DNA from: Ricordea florida
Taxonomy: Eukaryota; Cnidaria; Anthozoa; Corallimorpharia; Ricordeidae
Assembly: GCA_949710005.1 (NCBI GenBank)
Contig: OX453275.1
Coordinates: 10,142,519 to 10,206,518 of the forward strand
Direction: 5' to 3'
DNA: 64,000 nucleotides
The position numbers and the translations under genes were made by a program. Within the stretch, counting starts at the first letter, position 1. The number at the start of each line of letters is the position of its first letter. Below the pieces are notes generated by a model, which saw only the letters and a program-made list of their open reading frames with translations, searched no databases and was not told where the DNA came from. Below are positions 11,730 to 22,529 of the stretch, in pieces.

Positions 11730-14030
11730 AACAAGCACGCCCCGATTAAAATTCTTTCCAAGCGCAGGGGAAAAATATTGTCAAAACAATGGATTACCAT
11801 GGGAGTCAGAAGTTCAATACGAATAAAAAATAACTTATTTCTTAACGGAGATTGGGAGCACTGCAAATCATTCCGAAACAAAATAGTCAGTCTAACGCGT
11901 CTAAGCAAGAAAAATTATTATGAACGTTACTTTGAAGAAAACATTAGCAACTCCAGGGAAACGTAGAGAGGTATAAACGACATTATCTCAAGAAAGGCAA
12001 AACTAGGTCAAAAACCAATTCACCGTCTTGTTAACGCCAACTCGGAATCGATATGTAACCCAAAGGAAATAAGTAATTCTCTTAACACGTTTTTGCAACT
12101 GTTAGACATAAATTGGCTTCATGTATACCTTCTCCGCCACTAGATCATGACTTAAGTATTTTTTTAGACCCGCCGATGGTACTTTTTATTTTGACTCGCA
12201 GAAGTTGAAGCTGAAAACAAATTGATGCCAGACAACAAAGCCTACGGACACTATTCATGTCCAGTCAGTATTTTGAAATTGTCTCGTCACATTAGTATTT
12301 CTCAACCCTTAGCTCAAATCTTCAATGTCTCAGTATCCACAGCCTCCTTCCCAGCTAAACTTAAAGTCGCTTAAGTCCTTCCGATTTTCAAATCAGGAGA
12401 TGAATCTAAGCCAGGAAAGTATAATTGAGCAATTTCCTTGCTATCTACTTTCAATAGAATATTTGAAAAACTGGTTTACAAAAGACTCATGAAGTTTGTT
12501 GACAAACACAATGTATTACAGCCATCTCAATATGGATTCCGCGGTAAGCATAGTACACACCACGCTACTCTTGAAATCGTAAAAGATATTCTTAGTAATT
12601 TTGATAAAGGCCAATTTGCTTGCTGTTTATTTATAGATTTAAAAAAGGCTTTCGACACGGTTAACTATGATATTCTTCTCTCTAAACTTGAACGCTATGG
12701 TTTCAGAGGAGTGGTTAATGGATTGGTTTAAGTCATATCTAATTGGTCGCAGACAGTATACCACTGTTGATGGTTATATATCTGATGCTAACCAAACCCT
12801 CTGCGGAGTTCCTCAAGGTTCCGTGCTGGGACCCTTGCTTTTTCTCTTGTTTATCAATGATTTATATAAATCTTCCAATAAGATTCATTTCTACTTGTTT
12901 GCCGATGATACTAGTGTGACTTATGCTAACGGTGATCTTAAAAAACTTGAAATTGAATCTAATGGAGAGCTTTCCAAAATGTGTACGTGGTTAACTGTTA
13001 ATATTAAACTAACCTTGAATGTCGAAAAATCTAACTATATCATCTTTCGTCCACGCCAAGAGACTCTTTTCTTTTATCCCAATATTAGAATAATAGATAA
13101 CAACTCAAACACCAGCCAACCTTTAGAAATGAGAAATTATATTAAATATCTTGGTATACTCATTGATGCGACTCTGTCATGGAAATGTCGTATGGATCAC
13201 ACTTGTCCAAAAATTAGTAAAACAATCGGGATTTCTGCCAAGCTCAGACATTTTGTTCCACGTCATGTACTTCTCTCCTTATATCGTTCTTTAATTTTAC
13301 CCTATCTGAACTATGGTATCTGCGCTTGGGGTTAATTAAGCTGCTGAAACACACCTTCATAAGCTTCTCATTCTCCAAACGAGAGCCCTTAGGCTAATGC
13401 TCTTCAGTAATCCAAGAGCTCATGCACTTCCAGAATTCTTAGAAACAAAACAGTTGCCGATATCATTCTTGTTTGAGTAAATGAGCCTTTAAATGTACGA
13501 CATTCATAATAATCTTGCTCCTAGCAACATTAAGAATATGCTCAAGAATTTGTCTTTTGTCCATAGTTACCGGACTAGATTTGTTTCTAACGAGAGTTAT
13601 GTTGAGCAAGCTAGAACGGAAAATATGAAAAAATTCTCTATCTCAGGTGCCCTGAATATCATTCCACTCTCCATCAAAATTTTGAATAAAAATCAATTTA
13701 AAAACGAACTAAAGAATAAACTTGTTGAAAGCTTTAAAAATAAAGACGATTACATAAGAATTTCTGGTAAACGAGTACAATTCACAAAATCATAACATTG
13801 TATGTTACTCTCAGTATTGACTATATAGTCCTCCTCCCCATATCATTCTGCCTATAAACCACACGACAAACTAGATTGCTTCTATGCTTGTTCTGTAGAG
13901 AGTATTAATTGTGACTTTTTAATTGTCTTTTCCTCTTGCCCGCCTCTAATCACCCTCGCTAATTGCGGGCAAAAGCTTTGTAATGTTAGAATTTCCGTTT
14001 AGATCTATTAAAGAAGGTTGAGTAGTCAGG
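11730..14030 (+). pseudogene. degenerate non-LTR retrotransposon (LINE)
   Basis: A 5'-truncated, frameshifted reverse transcriptase lies in the CEPT intron on the gene's strand. The region 12438-12731 carries the fingers/palm start (LSTFNRIFEKLVYKRL, QYGFRGKHST, FIDLKKAFDTV). After a frameshift near 12715, 12667-13335 carries the rest: GVPQGSVLGPLLFLLFIND, then the catalytic FADDTS and the YLGILID motif. A thumb/C-terminal fragment follows at 13493-13795. Stops interrupt the frame near 11966, 12170, 12370 and 13335. No APE endonuclease domain was seen. The motif style fits the CR1/L2/Jockey group; the exact clade is undecided. Confidence 0.85.
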
Positions 14031-15048
14031 TAGTCTTTTTTATGGAAATCGAACTTACTTTGCATACCCTGGGGACTTTCACACTATAAGTGGAACGATT
14101 TTTAAAAAGATACTAAATTGTGCAGCTTGTTGCTACTGATATTCACCAAATAAGTAGACAGCAATTCCCGCGATTTCTGATCGCTGTCCCATTCTTTTTT
14201 TCTAGCGGAAAAATCTCCACGGACACGTATATTATACGCACCTAAGAGCATAGATTTAGCTGGCTTTACCTGTTTAGATATTGTTGAGACTATACTATAT
14301 CCATATTACTTACTATGGGGTGATAGTCTTAAATTTACAGTCGCCAGCTTTAAGTGAGATTCAATAGTCAAACTAGTGAAGCACACCTCCTCACGAGAAA
14401 AAACCCCGGTCACCCATGATTAGTCCATTTAATTTCTTAAAAAGAGCTGGGCTCAAGTGGTTTTCTGGTGGACTGTGGGCATCAGCGTATGGGGCGGGGC
14501 GGGGATGGCTGGGGGGGCTGGGGGGGCTGCAGCCCCCCCTGTCGGAAAAAAAAATAGTATTATTCGGGCAAAACTGATGTACCGTTCGGGCAAAGACACA
14601 GTTAAAAATATTTTATTATTTAATATCTTGATTTATTTTGAACGCCCGTGCTCTCACGGCATGGCGAAGAAAACTTGACGTCACGAAAGAATCATCTTGT
14701 GCATCTGTGACCAACAAGTTTCATTCAGGCAAATTATGTTCAGCCCCCCCAACAAAATTTTTCCCGTACGCCGATGACTGTGGGGAAGGGACGATGTTCA
14801 TGTGTCTTGTGTGAAAGCATTTTTGTAATTATCTTTGCGAAGTTAAGCCAATTTGCTATAACTCACTTAGGAAGGTGCTTTACTGATCTTTTCAAATAGT
14901 CTATAGCCACGCCTTAGGAATGCAGCCATGTTGTACTTCGATTCTATTGGGTGCCACCTGTAATCCTTGTTTATCCTCGACCTTCCCGCCATAGTGGGAC
15001 CAGCAGAGTTTATTGCTTCAAGGGAAGTCCATTTTTTTCGCCTTGCAG
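14031..15048 (+). other. CEPT intron remainder
   Basis: Intron DNA. The segment about 14487-14776 is a GC-rich repeat-like block (GGGGGCTGGGGGGGCTGCAGCCCCCC, given as two runs of G and C around CTGCAG) with partly inverted ends, probably a short DNA element. No gene was seen. Confidence 0.45.
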
Positions 15049-15174
15049 ATTAGTTGCATGGCGCGAAGTCCCGTAGAAGTTTTGGACGTTGCAATGATCG
15101 GTGGGTTGTTGCAGATTCTCAACAATTGTTATGGTTCACCCATAGATGAGTATCTTCTGTTGTGGTGTATGTTG
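15049..15174 (+). CDS. CEPT1-like: CEPT exon
   Basis: 126 bp, 42 codons, phase 0, between TTGCAG and GTAAGT. The product (ISCMARSPVEVLD...NCYGSPIDEYLLLWCML) aligns with the AHMTKSE..LHD and (F/S)IDEYIVLW stretch of CEPT1. Confidence 0.9.
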
Positions 15175-15374
15175 GTAAGTATCTCAAAATTCCAAAAATA
15201 ATACCCTAGAGCATAACCTGAAATAAAGATAAGACTTCGTCTTTTGCCACTTGTGTGTTGATCGGTAAATGGACTTTTTTAATAATTTTGTATCACAGAG
15301 ACCAGTACTCATACAAAAATTGGAAATTGAGGATTTGAATCTCGCAGTATCGACCTGCTTCCAGCGTAGGCGCT

Positions 15375-15446
15375 TGGTTTAGCTCAGCTGGTAGAGCATG
15401 ACACCTGTATTCGCAAATCGCAGATTTCAATCCCGTTCCAGCCTGT
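15375..15446 (+). repeat. tRNA-like SINE head or tRNA pseudogene
   Basis: TAGCTCAGCTGGTAGAGC is a textbook box A/D-arm, and GATTTCAATCC is a degenerate box B. The acceptor ends do not pair and no good anticodon stem forms, so I do not call a functional tRNA. Confidence 0.5.
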
Positions 15447-15462
15447 TCCTTTTTCAGACTAA

Positions 15463-15645
15463 GGGTGCGTTTCTTTGGTATGATCCGGATTTGGATTTGT
15501 GATCCGAGATCACACGGATCATGGCGCATCAAAGGGACCGATGAATCCACTCTGGAGAAGGATTCATCGGTCCCTTTGATGCGCTATGGTCCGTGTGATC
15601 TCGGATCACAAATCCAAATCCGGATCATACGAAAGGAACGCACCG
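15463..15645. repeat. palindromic MITE, Harbinger-like, copy 2
   Basis: Same family as 1360-1542, better preserved: GGGTGCGTTTC at the left, its complement at the right, and TAA directly outside both ends (15460-15462, 15646-15648). The internal arms (GATCCGAGATCACACGGATC, ATTCATCGGTCCCTTTGATG) are almost perfect inverted copies. Confidence 0.75.
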
Positions 15646-16557
15646 TAAATAATATTCATGAAAAACTCTCAACGCGTTGATTGACCAGGAGCACCTCAAA
15701 TAATTCCGAACAGAAAGTTGAAATTGAGTGCAGAAATTTGAAATGAAATTTTTGCATGTACATATTATTAACAAGTAATCAAATGATTGCTTGTGCGATT
15801 TTGTATAAGCAAGTACTCGTAAATTTTTCAAAGGCAACAAATTGTACTCGCCCTACAGGATCGTGCAATTTTTTCCAGTCTTTGAAAAATCTGCTTGTGC
15901 TCATTTATTCCAAATTGCACTCGAAACCATTTGATTACCTATTCAAATCGCCTGTGCTAAAACTTGCGCTAAAATTGCGGAATCAAATCAAATCAAATTA
16001 AAATTGAGGGTCGAACATCAATTATTCATTTGCGACTTTTGGCACTCGTGTGTCGCTCTAAAAGTGAACCGGCTTCCATTGAACAATTTTGTGTCCAAGA
16101 CCTTAGCACAGATATAGAACTTCACGAGCTGCAACTATAGAGAGGTAGACTGGCTATACTTAAGTGTGTCACGACAAAAGCTTAATTCTCAAAATGCCCT
16201 TCTTAAGACAGATAAAGGCAAGGAATTAGCTCGTTTATTGGATTAAATTTTGCTTGCAAATTTGTGTCGTTTGTGTCTTCAGTGACACACTAAAGGTGTG
16301 TCCACTATTCATTTGATAGTAAAATTATCGAGTTTTATACGTGAAGCCCGTTGAATTTAAACCCATTCATACATTCAATTTGCTCAACGGTGAAAATCAA
16401 CCGTAACACTGAAGACAATTAGTTAAGTTGCCCCCAGAAAGCAAATTTTTTCCTTGCGAATTTATTGATAATTAGGTCTCCTGTGCGACCTTAAGAAGGT
16501 AAGAAATTACAATGTAATGGCTCTCTCAGCTCTTTTTTCTTTTTTGCTCTATTTCAG

Positions 16558-16677
16558 GGTCATGTCATTATCGAACAGTTGCGCTACAATCTCGCCATGG
16601 GTTACCAAATGTGTCGCTACTTTGACATCAAATGCTTTTCCGTGACGAAGATGAAAATTCCTGCTAAAGTCAAATAG
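16558..16677 (+). CDS. CEPT1-like: CEPT terminal exon with stop
   Basis: This exon starts after TTTCAG and ends in TAG at 16675-16677. It encodes 39 residues (GHVIIEQLRYNLAMG... ending KIPAKVK) that match the last cytoplasmic part of CEPT1 in position and in the L-RY core. The total visible coding length is about 304 codons. The family is about 380-420 residues, so roughly the first 80-100 residues lie outside the visible exons. Confidence 0.88.
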   Translation, partial: GHVIIEQLRYNLAMGYQMCRYFDIKCFSVTKMKIPAKVK

Positions 16678-16916
16678 GAAACATGCTGCCTTATGAGGAG
16701 ACCCTTGACCGATCAAGCAATGGCCTTTTTGCTGTTTTAGGCTGCGTTCACACTGTAACTGATCCACTTTGGATCCGGTATAAAATTTGCACGGATAGAC
16801 TTTCCTTTTACACTGTAGCTGCTCACCGAACAGATTTTGTACGTCCTGTCCGTGCAAGTCAATTGAGTATCTGCTTCAGGGACAGATAAAGTTTTCTATC
16901 CGTAATTATACAACTA
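16678..16916. other. 3' flank of CEPT
   Basis: 3' UTR or flank. It contains TTCACACTGTAACTG-like repeat sequence mirrored around 17500-17720 (TGTGAACACAGCC), suggesting an older element into which the next two repeats inserted. Confidence 0.4.
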
Positions 16917-17206
16917 CAGTCGAACCTCGATTATCCGGACATCGATTATCCGGACTTTTCGATTATCCGGACTTTTTCTCTGGTCCCATTTTTTCATGAA
17001 TATTAATGACCTTAGATGTTAAGAACTTTAGGAGGTAAAAAAATTCAGAAATTATGTTAAGTCAGGAAAATTGCGTTTAAAACAGCGCATTACATGCGCA
17101 TTATCTTTATTTCTTTTGTTTACATTGTCTCATTAATATTCATATTTTCGATTATCCGGACTATTTACCCTAGTCCCACCGAGTCCGGATAATCGAGGTT
17201 CGACTG
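16917..17206. mobile_element. pogo/Tigger-like MITE
   Basis: The TIR begins CAGTCGAACCTCGATTATCC and is mirrored at the right end. Several CGATTATCCGGAC subterminal repeats are present on each side. TA is found at 16915-16916 and 17207-17208, the expected target duplication. It is 290 bp with no coding sequence. Confidence 0.8.
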
Positions 17207-17309
17207 TACCTCTAAATCCAATATTGGCAACTGTCCAATCTTTCTTAAATTGGACACCTATCCAATTTAAGAAAAATTGGACAGTTGCCAATATTGGATT
17301 TATAGGTAG
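17207..17309. repeat. palindromic MITE abutting the pogo-like element
   Basis: TACCTCTAAATCCAATATTG and its complement at 17290-17309 enclose an almost perfect hairpin with a spacer near 17258. Its first two bases are the TA of the pogo-like element, so the two insertions are adjacent or nested. A second, related TCCAAT-rich palindrome follows at 17348-17462. Confidence 0.65.
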
Positions 17310-17347
17310 CCATATTATTAACAAATAACAGGACTCCATGCTTGTCC

Positions 17348-17462
17348 AATTAAGATAATGTTGGATTCGAAAATTCCTTGGAACACCAAATTGGATTCGG
17401 CCTGCGGCCTTGTCCAATTTTGGTGTTCCTCTGAATTTTCTCATCCAATATTTTCTTATATA
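17348..17462. repeat. palindromic MITE rich in TCCAA
   Basis: The arms TTGGATTCGAAAATTC.. GGAACACC and ..GGTGTTCC..GAATTTTC..ATCCAA are mirrored around GGCCTGCGGCC near 17403. No coding capacity. Confidence 0.6.
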
Positions 17463-20432
17463 TACTAACGGTCTCAAGTTGTACCGACACAGTGTGAACA
17501 CGGAAGTTAAGTGTCGTTTTCTTACCTGGGCGCCATATTTAAAAAGAAATTTCGTGCATTCTGCTAATGGGTTAAATGACGAAAACACTTAACCGTTCTC
17601 TTTTTACGATTGAAGACCGCTACAATATAAACACGTGAACACACGAAAACCGCCTCAATGTGGACAGGTGTGAAACTGTACCGGTAGAGTGGTCTAGAGT
17701 GTGAACACAGCCTGACTACACATTACATGGAAAACATGAATATGTCTTCCAGATCAATTCTTTGTGTGTGATGGTAATTTCTGCTGGATTTTCTTAAGGG
17801 AAGTTCTCGTCTTGATTTTTCGATTTCAAATTTGTTTTGGGTTCTCCGATTCTGTGATTATGTGCTAGTCAAGTCATTTTATTAGCCTAACTTCAGTTAT
17901 GTATGTCGGTGCGTTTTTGCCGCCACGTACTTTTCGCTCAAGCTGTGGTGACTGACAGTATTACGTGACACTTGTTGCGTGACAGTAGCCCCAAATTTTG
18001 CCAATGCTTACTTAGTAGACAGTTGGTTTCTCGTCGTTTAAATTAATCACATCTAATCGTGTATGTCTTTTCTTGGCTTTTAGTTTAGTTCCTTGATTTA
18101 CCACCTCTAAGCAGTTTTCATTGAAAACAAAAGCAGTTATTATGCCATGATCAGGTGGATGGCACGTTTTCGAGTTTGCGCCAATCTTCGAGTTTTTTTA
18201 TTGGAATATCCTTTAATTCAGTTCACCTTGACTGTCAGTGAACGGAGGCGCTCAATCTAGCATGCATGTGTTACAGAAACATTTCAGCTATAAATTACGT
18301 TTGCCATTTTAGATTGTTTGGAGCCGGAAAATTTTCTTGGCAATTTACGATTTTACTTTTTTTTTATTGATACTTGCGGTTTTCAGCAGTATTTAGTTGG
18401 TCAAGTTTGTTTGAGTACACGGTTGGTCTTCAGATTGTGCAGTTAGGAATACAAACGGGGGTGAAATAACTGCTTTTGCTCAATTGCTTAGAGTTATACC
18501 TGTAAGGCCTTAAAACGAAACATTTGCTTGGCCGAATAGTCGGCTAAATTGGTTTCCTTTTACACTTATTCCTTGCACGACTTTTTGGGAATGGCAGGAG
18601 ACCTTAGGAGGTGTTTTCGTGATACTGGGACGACTTTCAACCCGGCACCAGTTCACTCCGGATCCGTACTGTGACTCTGTATTCGTTTACATAATACCAA
18701 CAGAAAAAAAGTCATTTCTGACTGACTCATACCGGATAGTCTACCCCGGTGTTTATGCCGGAGCGAAAATCTCGTTTCGGTACGAAATCTCGCACCTGCA
18801 TCATGTAAACGAAAACCGACCACTCGGCATTTAAGTCTACTGAAACGGGTAGCGCATGCGTCATGTAAGTCGATTGCATCAATGAATTATCACTTGCGTG
18901 CAATAGTCATCATGTAAAAACGAAATCTCGGGCTGAGGCAAGCTTTCTTCTATAAACATCCCATAATATATCGCTAAACGTTACGTTTCTACGGCATTAG
19001 CCCTTTCGCTGCCAGATGCGATCAATATGCAACTTGTAGTTTCAATATCAATACAGTACAAAGAAAATGGATGGAGAAAATTGGGAACGTGACCATCCTG
19101 AGATTAATGAGTTGATTTAACACCCAAGTCTCTCAAGAGAGTTGCTGGTCAGATCTTGAGAGTGGAAGGGTCAACCTTACCATAGTGAGTTTCGTTTGGT
19201 AAAGCTAGATGACAGGGGCCCAGCTAGGATTTTCAAAGGAGGGAGGTGGGGGGACGGTGGTCACACTGTGTCACACCCAGGTTACTTGCCAGATTGGCAT
19301 GTAGATATCCACGCTGTGTTTTACTGAGTAAAAAAATGCAAATGGGGTATGTAACTATCTAGCATTGGAAAAGATTTATTGCATGTTGATTCTTCGGATT
19401 CGTGTTTTCGCCACCTGAATTGATAAAACAATTATCTCACAAGGCGGGAGGACACGGGCACCCGACCACCCCCCCCCCCCCCATAGCTACGCCTCTGGAT
19501 GAGTATCAGTTAAGATGGCCAATTTACTTCACTGGAAGTGTACAGTTAACCAAAAACAACATTTTTGATACAGCTGAACACACGTAACTTCCATGCTGCG
19601 ATTCTAAAATTACTCAAGTGTTGAATAAAAATATTGAATAAAATGTAAAAACTGTTTAATATTTCTGGTCATAGGGATTTAGAAAAAAAACGCACAGAGC
19701 CTCGATCCCAGTACTTATGGAGCATGCATACAGCAAGCAAACCTCTCGGCAGCCCCTTAGTTTCTTATACTCAGCAGTGTAAAATAGAGGATATTACATG
19801 GCCATGATGGCCTCGCGGAGATACAGAATTTCTCTTCGAGAAATCTGCACTGCGCGCGGCCCCTTAGCCCCTTATTCTGGGCAAGGGACAAAAATGAAAA
19901 ATTATACATGCAAATCTTTCAATTTCTCTTGCCAAGCCCAGTACATAAAAGCTCTTTCTTTACCCAGCAATCGGACCCGGCAGTCTGACTCGGCTCAGTG
20001 ACAGTCACATTCATAGGCAGGAAAAACTAGCTTAGAGCTAAGAAAGACCATTGAATTTTTAGATCGGTAGAGTAGCGAGGTGAGATAGCCTAAGGGAAGG
20101 TAAGGTTCGTTTGTCAAGTGCTCTTGTTCTCTAGGAAAAAAACTACAACCCTGGCAACTCTATTAGTCATTTGCTCTCTCAAAGCGATTCATTCAAGTTT
20201 TTGAAATGTTTTGAAACAAAAAAATGTTTTTTGTCCTCACAACTGAACTTGAAACCATTCGCATGGGTGCTTAAAATTCACGAATAACAGAATCTGCGAA
20301 CAAAAACTTAGAATAAGGAAAACGCCATTTAAGAAGCGTGCAAGGTTACGTTCGAAAGAAGGCTTTCATATGTTAACAGTACACACAACTCTCGAAACAA
20401 ATGTGAAATGAAGCTCCGTGCTTCTTGCCGTT
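17463..20432. other. intergenic DNA without recognised genes
   Basis: I see no supported gene here. The piece 18600-18900 has repeated CATGTAAACGAAA / CATGTAAG strings suggestive of an old DNA element. The piece 19200-19510 is G- and C-tract rich. Neither has clear ends. Confidence 0.45.
20428..20432. repeat. target-site duplication of element A, left
   Basis: CCGTT directly outside the left TIR; the same five bases follow the right TIR at 35744-35748. Confidence 0.75.
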
Positions 20433-20836
20433 AGAGAGAGAGATAAATACGGTTCTGGGACACAGAGATTTGTCTAGGTAATTTTCTGATTAAGTTTCTG
20501 ATTAAGTTTTAAAAATAGCAGCAAATTGAACCAGAGATTTGTCTAGGTAATTTTCTGATTAAGTTTCTGATTAAGTTTTAAAAATAGCAGCAAATTGAAC
20601 CAGAGATTTGTCTAGGTAATTTTCTAAAGTTTCTGATTAAGTTTTAAGACTAGTTTTAAAATTGAACTAGATTTATACAGAAATATTTATAGGATAAACG
20701 GGTAAAGGAGCCTTTTGTAATGACTATACGAAGCCTTATTAAAAGAGCTTAATTTGTTGATATTAAAAAAAATAAAAAAATGATTTAAAAAGAAGAATTA
20801 AAGTTAAAAATAACAAATGGATCAATTAAATAATTT
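20433..20836 (+). repeat. element A left TIR
   Basis: It matches the complement of 35405-35743. It contains about three 69-bp tandem units starting CAGAGATTTGTCTAGG (20463, 20532, 20601); the right copy has two, which explains most of the 65-bp length difference. It runs through the start codon of the left-end gene at 20817 and about six codons into it. Confidence 0.85.
20784..20793 (+). promoter_or_regulatory. putative promoter motif, TIR variant
   Basis: TTTAAAAAGA ends 23 nt before the start codon at 20817; the same sequence lies in the other TIR before the polymerase gene. It is a variant of the TTTAAAGATW motif found before most genes of both elements. Confidence 0.5.
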
Positions 20837-21284
20837 ATATAATTGTGAACTTAAAATAATTGCAAAAGAGTTAAAAATAAAAGGAAGATCAAAAATGAGT
20901 AAAAAAGATTTTATTAATGAATTTAATGAATATAAAGAGGAGGAAATTCTTAATTTAATTGAAAAAGTTACTGCTAATAGCATTTATATTTGTATTCATG
21001 AAAAAATTAAGTATGTTTGTAAAGAATGTTCTGGATCATTAATATGCAAACACAATAAATATAAGTATGTTTGTAAAGAATGCGGTGGATCACAAATATG
21101 CAAACACAATAACTATAAGTATCGTTGTAAAGAATGTGGCGGGGCACAAATATGTGAACATGGTAAACAAAAACAACAATGTAAGGAATGCGGTGGATCA
21201 CAAATATGCGAGCATGGAAAACAAAAAAACTCTTGTAAGGAATGTAGAATAAAATTAAAAATGAATTATGATTTAAAGATATAA
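20817..21284 (+). CDS. SAP-like/zinc-repeat protein, element A left-end gene
   Basis: 155 residues. The N-terminal 45 residues (MDQLNN...LKIIAKELKIKGRSKMSK) look like a SAP-type helix-extension-helix DNA-binding unit. Residues about 60-150 are five tandem 18-residue repeats of the form C-x-H-x6-C-x2-C-x5 (for example CKHNKYKYVCKECGGSQI), which should bind zinc. This suggests a nucleic-acid-binding or regulatory protein; its function is not established. The start codon and first residues lie inside the left TIR and are shared with the polymerase at the opposite end. It reads toward the interior and converges with the leftward block. Element B has a counterpart at 41731-42363. Confidence 0.75.
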   Translation: MDQLNNLYNCELKIIAKELKIKGRSKMSKKDFINEFNEYKEEEILNLIEKVTANSIYICIHEKIKYVCKECSGSLICKHNKYKYVCKECGGSQICKHNNYKYRCKECGGAQICEHGKQKQQCKECGGSQICEHGKQKNSCKECRIKLKMNYDLKI

Positions 21285-21289
21285 AATAA

Positions 21290-21540
21290 AATAAGGCCAA
21301 CAAGAGAAAATTATTAAAATTAGTACAAAGGATTTAATAGATTATGGTAAAAAATTGGAATAAAAGATATATCTTATAATGATGCTAATTATATATTAAA
21401 TAAAGTTAGAGCAGATAAAGAATTTACATTATAAGAATTTCAAGAAAGCAGCTAAGTTATATGAAATAGAAAAACGATCCTAAGATAAGCGATGAAGAAA
21501 TGTTGAAAAAACTAAGTTCAAAAAATAATAAAAAATAAAT
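21290..21540 (+). pseudogene. decayed small frame downstream of the zinc-repeat gene
   Basis: Stretches of plausible protein (KIISTKDLIDYG-like, then GIKDISYNDANYILNK, then a charged tail ending KLSSKNNKK) occur in different frames, separated by a frameshift and stops. It looks like a recently broken small gene of element A. There is no counterpart in element B. Identity unknown. Confidence 0.35.
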
Positions 21541-21587
21541 AAAAGATGCAGTATATTGATTTGAAGAGTTAATATATTAGAAATAAT

Positions 21588-21625
21588 TAAGTTATATAAC
21601 GCTTATATGTGTTACATAACATAAA
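21588..21625. terminator. conserved palindromic motif at convergent gene ends, element A
   Basis: AAGTTATATAACGC...GTGTTACATAAC lies between the rightward left-end gene and the leftward block. The inner GTTATATAAC is a perfect palindrome. Nearly the same pair is at the equivalent place in element B (42361-42392). A role in 3'-end formation is inference. Confidence 0.4.
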
Positions 21626-21627
21626 AA

Positions 21628-22263
21628 TTAACTAAATCTTAAACTAAAAGTTATGGGAGAACCCTTAAGATCAAGTTTTTCCCATTGATTGTCTAATATG
21701 CTTAAATCAAAGTAGTTGATTAAAGTATCATATTTTCGAACTGGAATTGTTGGATAATCCTTTGAGGGTATGTTTGCAAGTAGTTGTGATGGTGATAGTT
21801 TCCCAATTTCTCCATTTTTGGTTTTATTCATATATGAAAATTTATTATCAATTATACTACACATAAGTCTCAGCGGCTCCTTAATATGAATATTTATGGG
21901 GTATAATTTACCCGGATTTATGACTTCAGGAACTCCTAAACCAAACCCCAACCCCCTCGTAAGTTTAATTTTGAAGTTCTTATTTGAATATAGATAGTCA
22001 ACAGTATCAGTCTCAATTATTGTTATCTTTTCCCCATCAGGATCATTAAGAAAGATTGATTGAATATTACGAAGCGAATATGTTCCGGGTTGAATTGTTA
22101 TGAATCCTTGATTCTTATCATTGAATATTATCTGTCTATCCTTGAAATTAATCAATCTTTTTGTTTGTATATTACAATCCAGGAGTTGTATCTCCAGAAG
22201 ATTTTTCAGAGGAGGATCTAAATAAATCCTAGTTTCTGCCTCATACATTGTTATGCTTAACAT
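21628..22263 (-). CDS. putative capsid-associated protein (TRIYLDPPL family), full-length form
   Basis: 211 residues. It starts ETRIYLDPPLKNLLEIQLLDC. The middle (residues about 50-125) has an ITIQPGTYSLRNI segment. The C-terminal part contains LRLMCSIIDNKFSYMN and ends in a beta-rich YFDLSILD..W..LDLKGSPITFSLRF stretch. This architecture recalls a small beta-sandwich protein repeatedly encoded beside capsid genes in invertebrate Polinton-like elements, possibly a penton or minor capsid protein; that is inference from pattern. It is the last gene of the leftward block in A. In B a shortened relative lies elsewhere (44840-45226). A promoter motif sits 22 nt before the chosen start; Met6 is an alternative start. 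Confidence 0.65.
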   Translation of the reverse strand: MLSITMYEAETRIYLDPPLKNLLEIQLLDCNIQTKRLINFKDRQIIFNDKNQGFITIQPGTYSLRNIQSIFLNDPDGEKITIIETDTVDYLYSNKNFKIKLTRGLGFGLGVPEVINPGKLYPINIHIKEPLRLMCSIIDNKFSYMNKTKNGEIGKLSPSQLLANIPSKDYPTIPVRKYDTLINYFDLSILDNQWEKLDLKGSPITFSLRFS

Positions 22264-22529
22264 TTTGTTTGATTACACCATATTCATCTTTAAATTTATA
22301 TACTCCAAAGATATTTAGCAGGTACTTGGCTTTTATAACCGCATGACGTCAACATTCCACACTTCCCTAGTAATTTCGAGCGTTATAGGAAAAAACGAAA
22401 TCTACTTTCAGGCTCGTCGGTTGTTAGGGAGCTCTGGTATGCAATCTATTGTTCTCCACGTGAAAAGCGATTGTATGCAAATTAGTGCCCACGTGAAATA
22501 GCCATTTCCATCAGACTGTGCACGTGTGA
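22264..22529. promoter_or_regulatory. non-coding control region, element A
   Basis: This is the only sizeable gap in the leftward block. It is less AT-rich than its surroundings and is packed with motifs known as animal transcription-factor sites: a palindromic TGACGTCA (22344-22351, CREB/ATF), three CACGTG E-boxes (22457-22462, 22490-22495, 22521-22526) and an ATGCAAAT octamer (22475-22482). Element B has a TGACGTAA and two CACGTG at the equivalent place. Host-responsive regulation is inference. Confidence 0.45.
22286..22294 (-). promoter_or_regulatory. putative promoter motif before the 211-aa gene
   Basis: Coding strand reads TTTAAAGAT, 22 nt before the start codon at 22263. Confidence 0.55.

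Noticed and set aside
15375-15446. Functional tRNA gene
   Set aside because: Good box A, but degenerate box B, unpaired acceptor arms and no clear anticodon stem.
21007-21303. Minus-strand frame over the zinc-repeat gene
   Set aside because: Shadow of the 54-bp repeats; composition is the complement of the zinc repeats.
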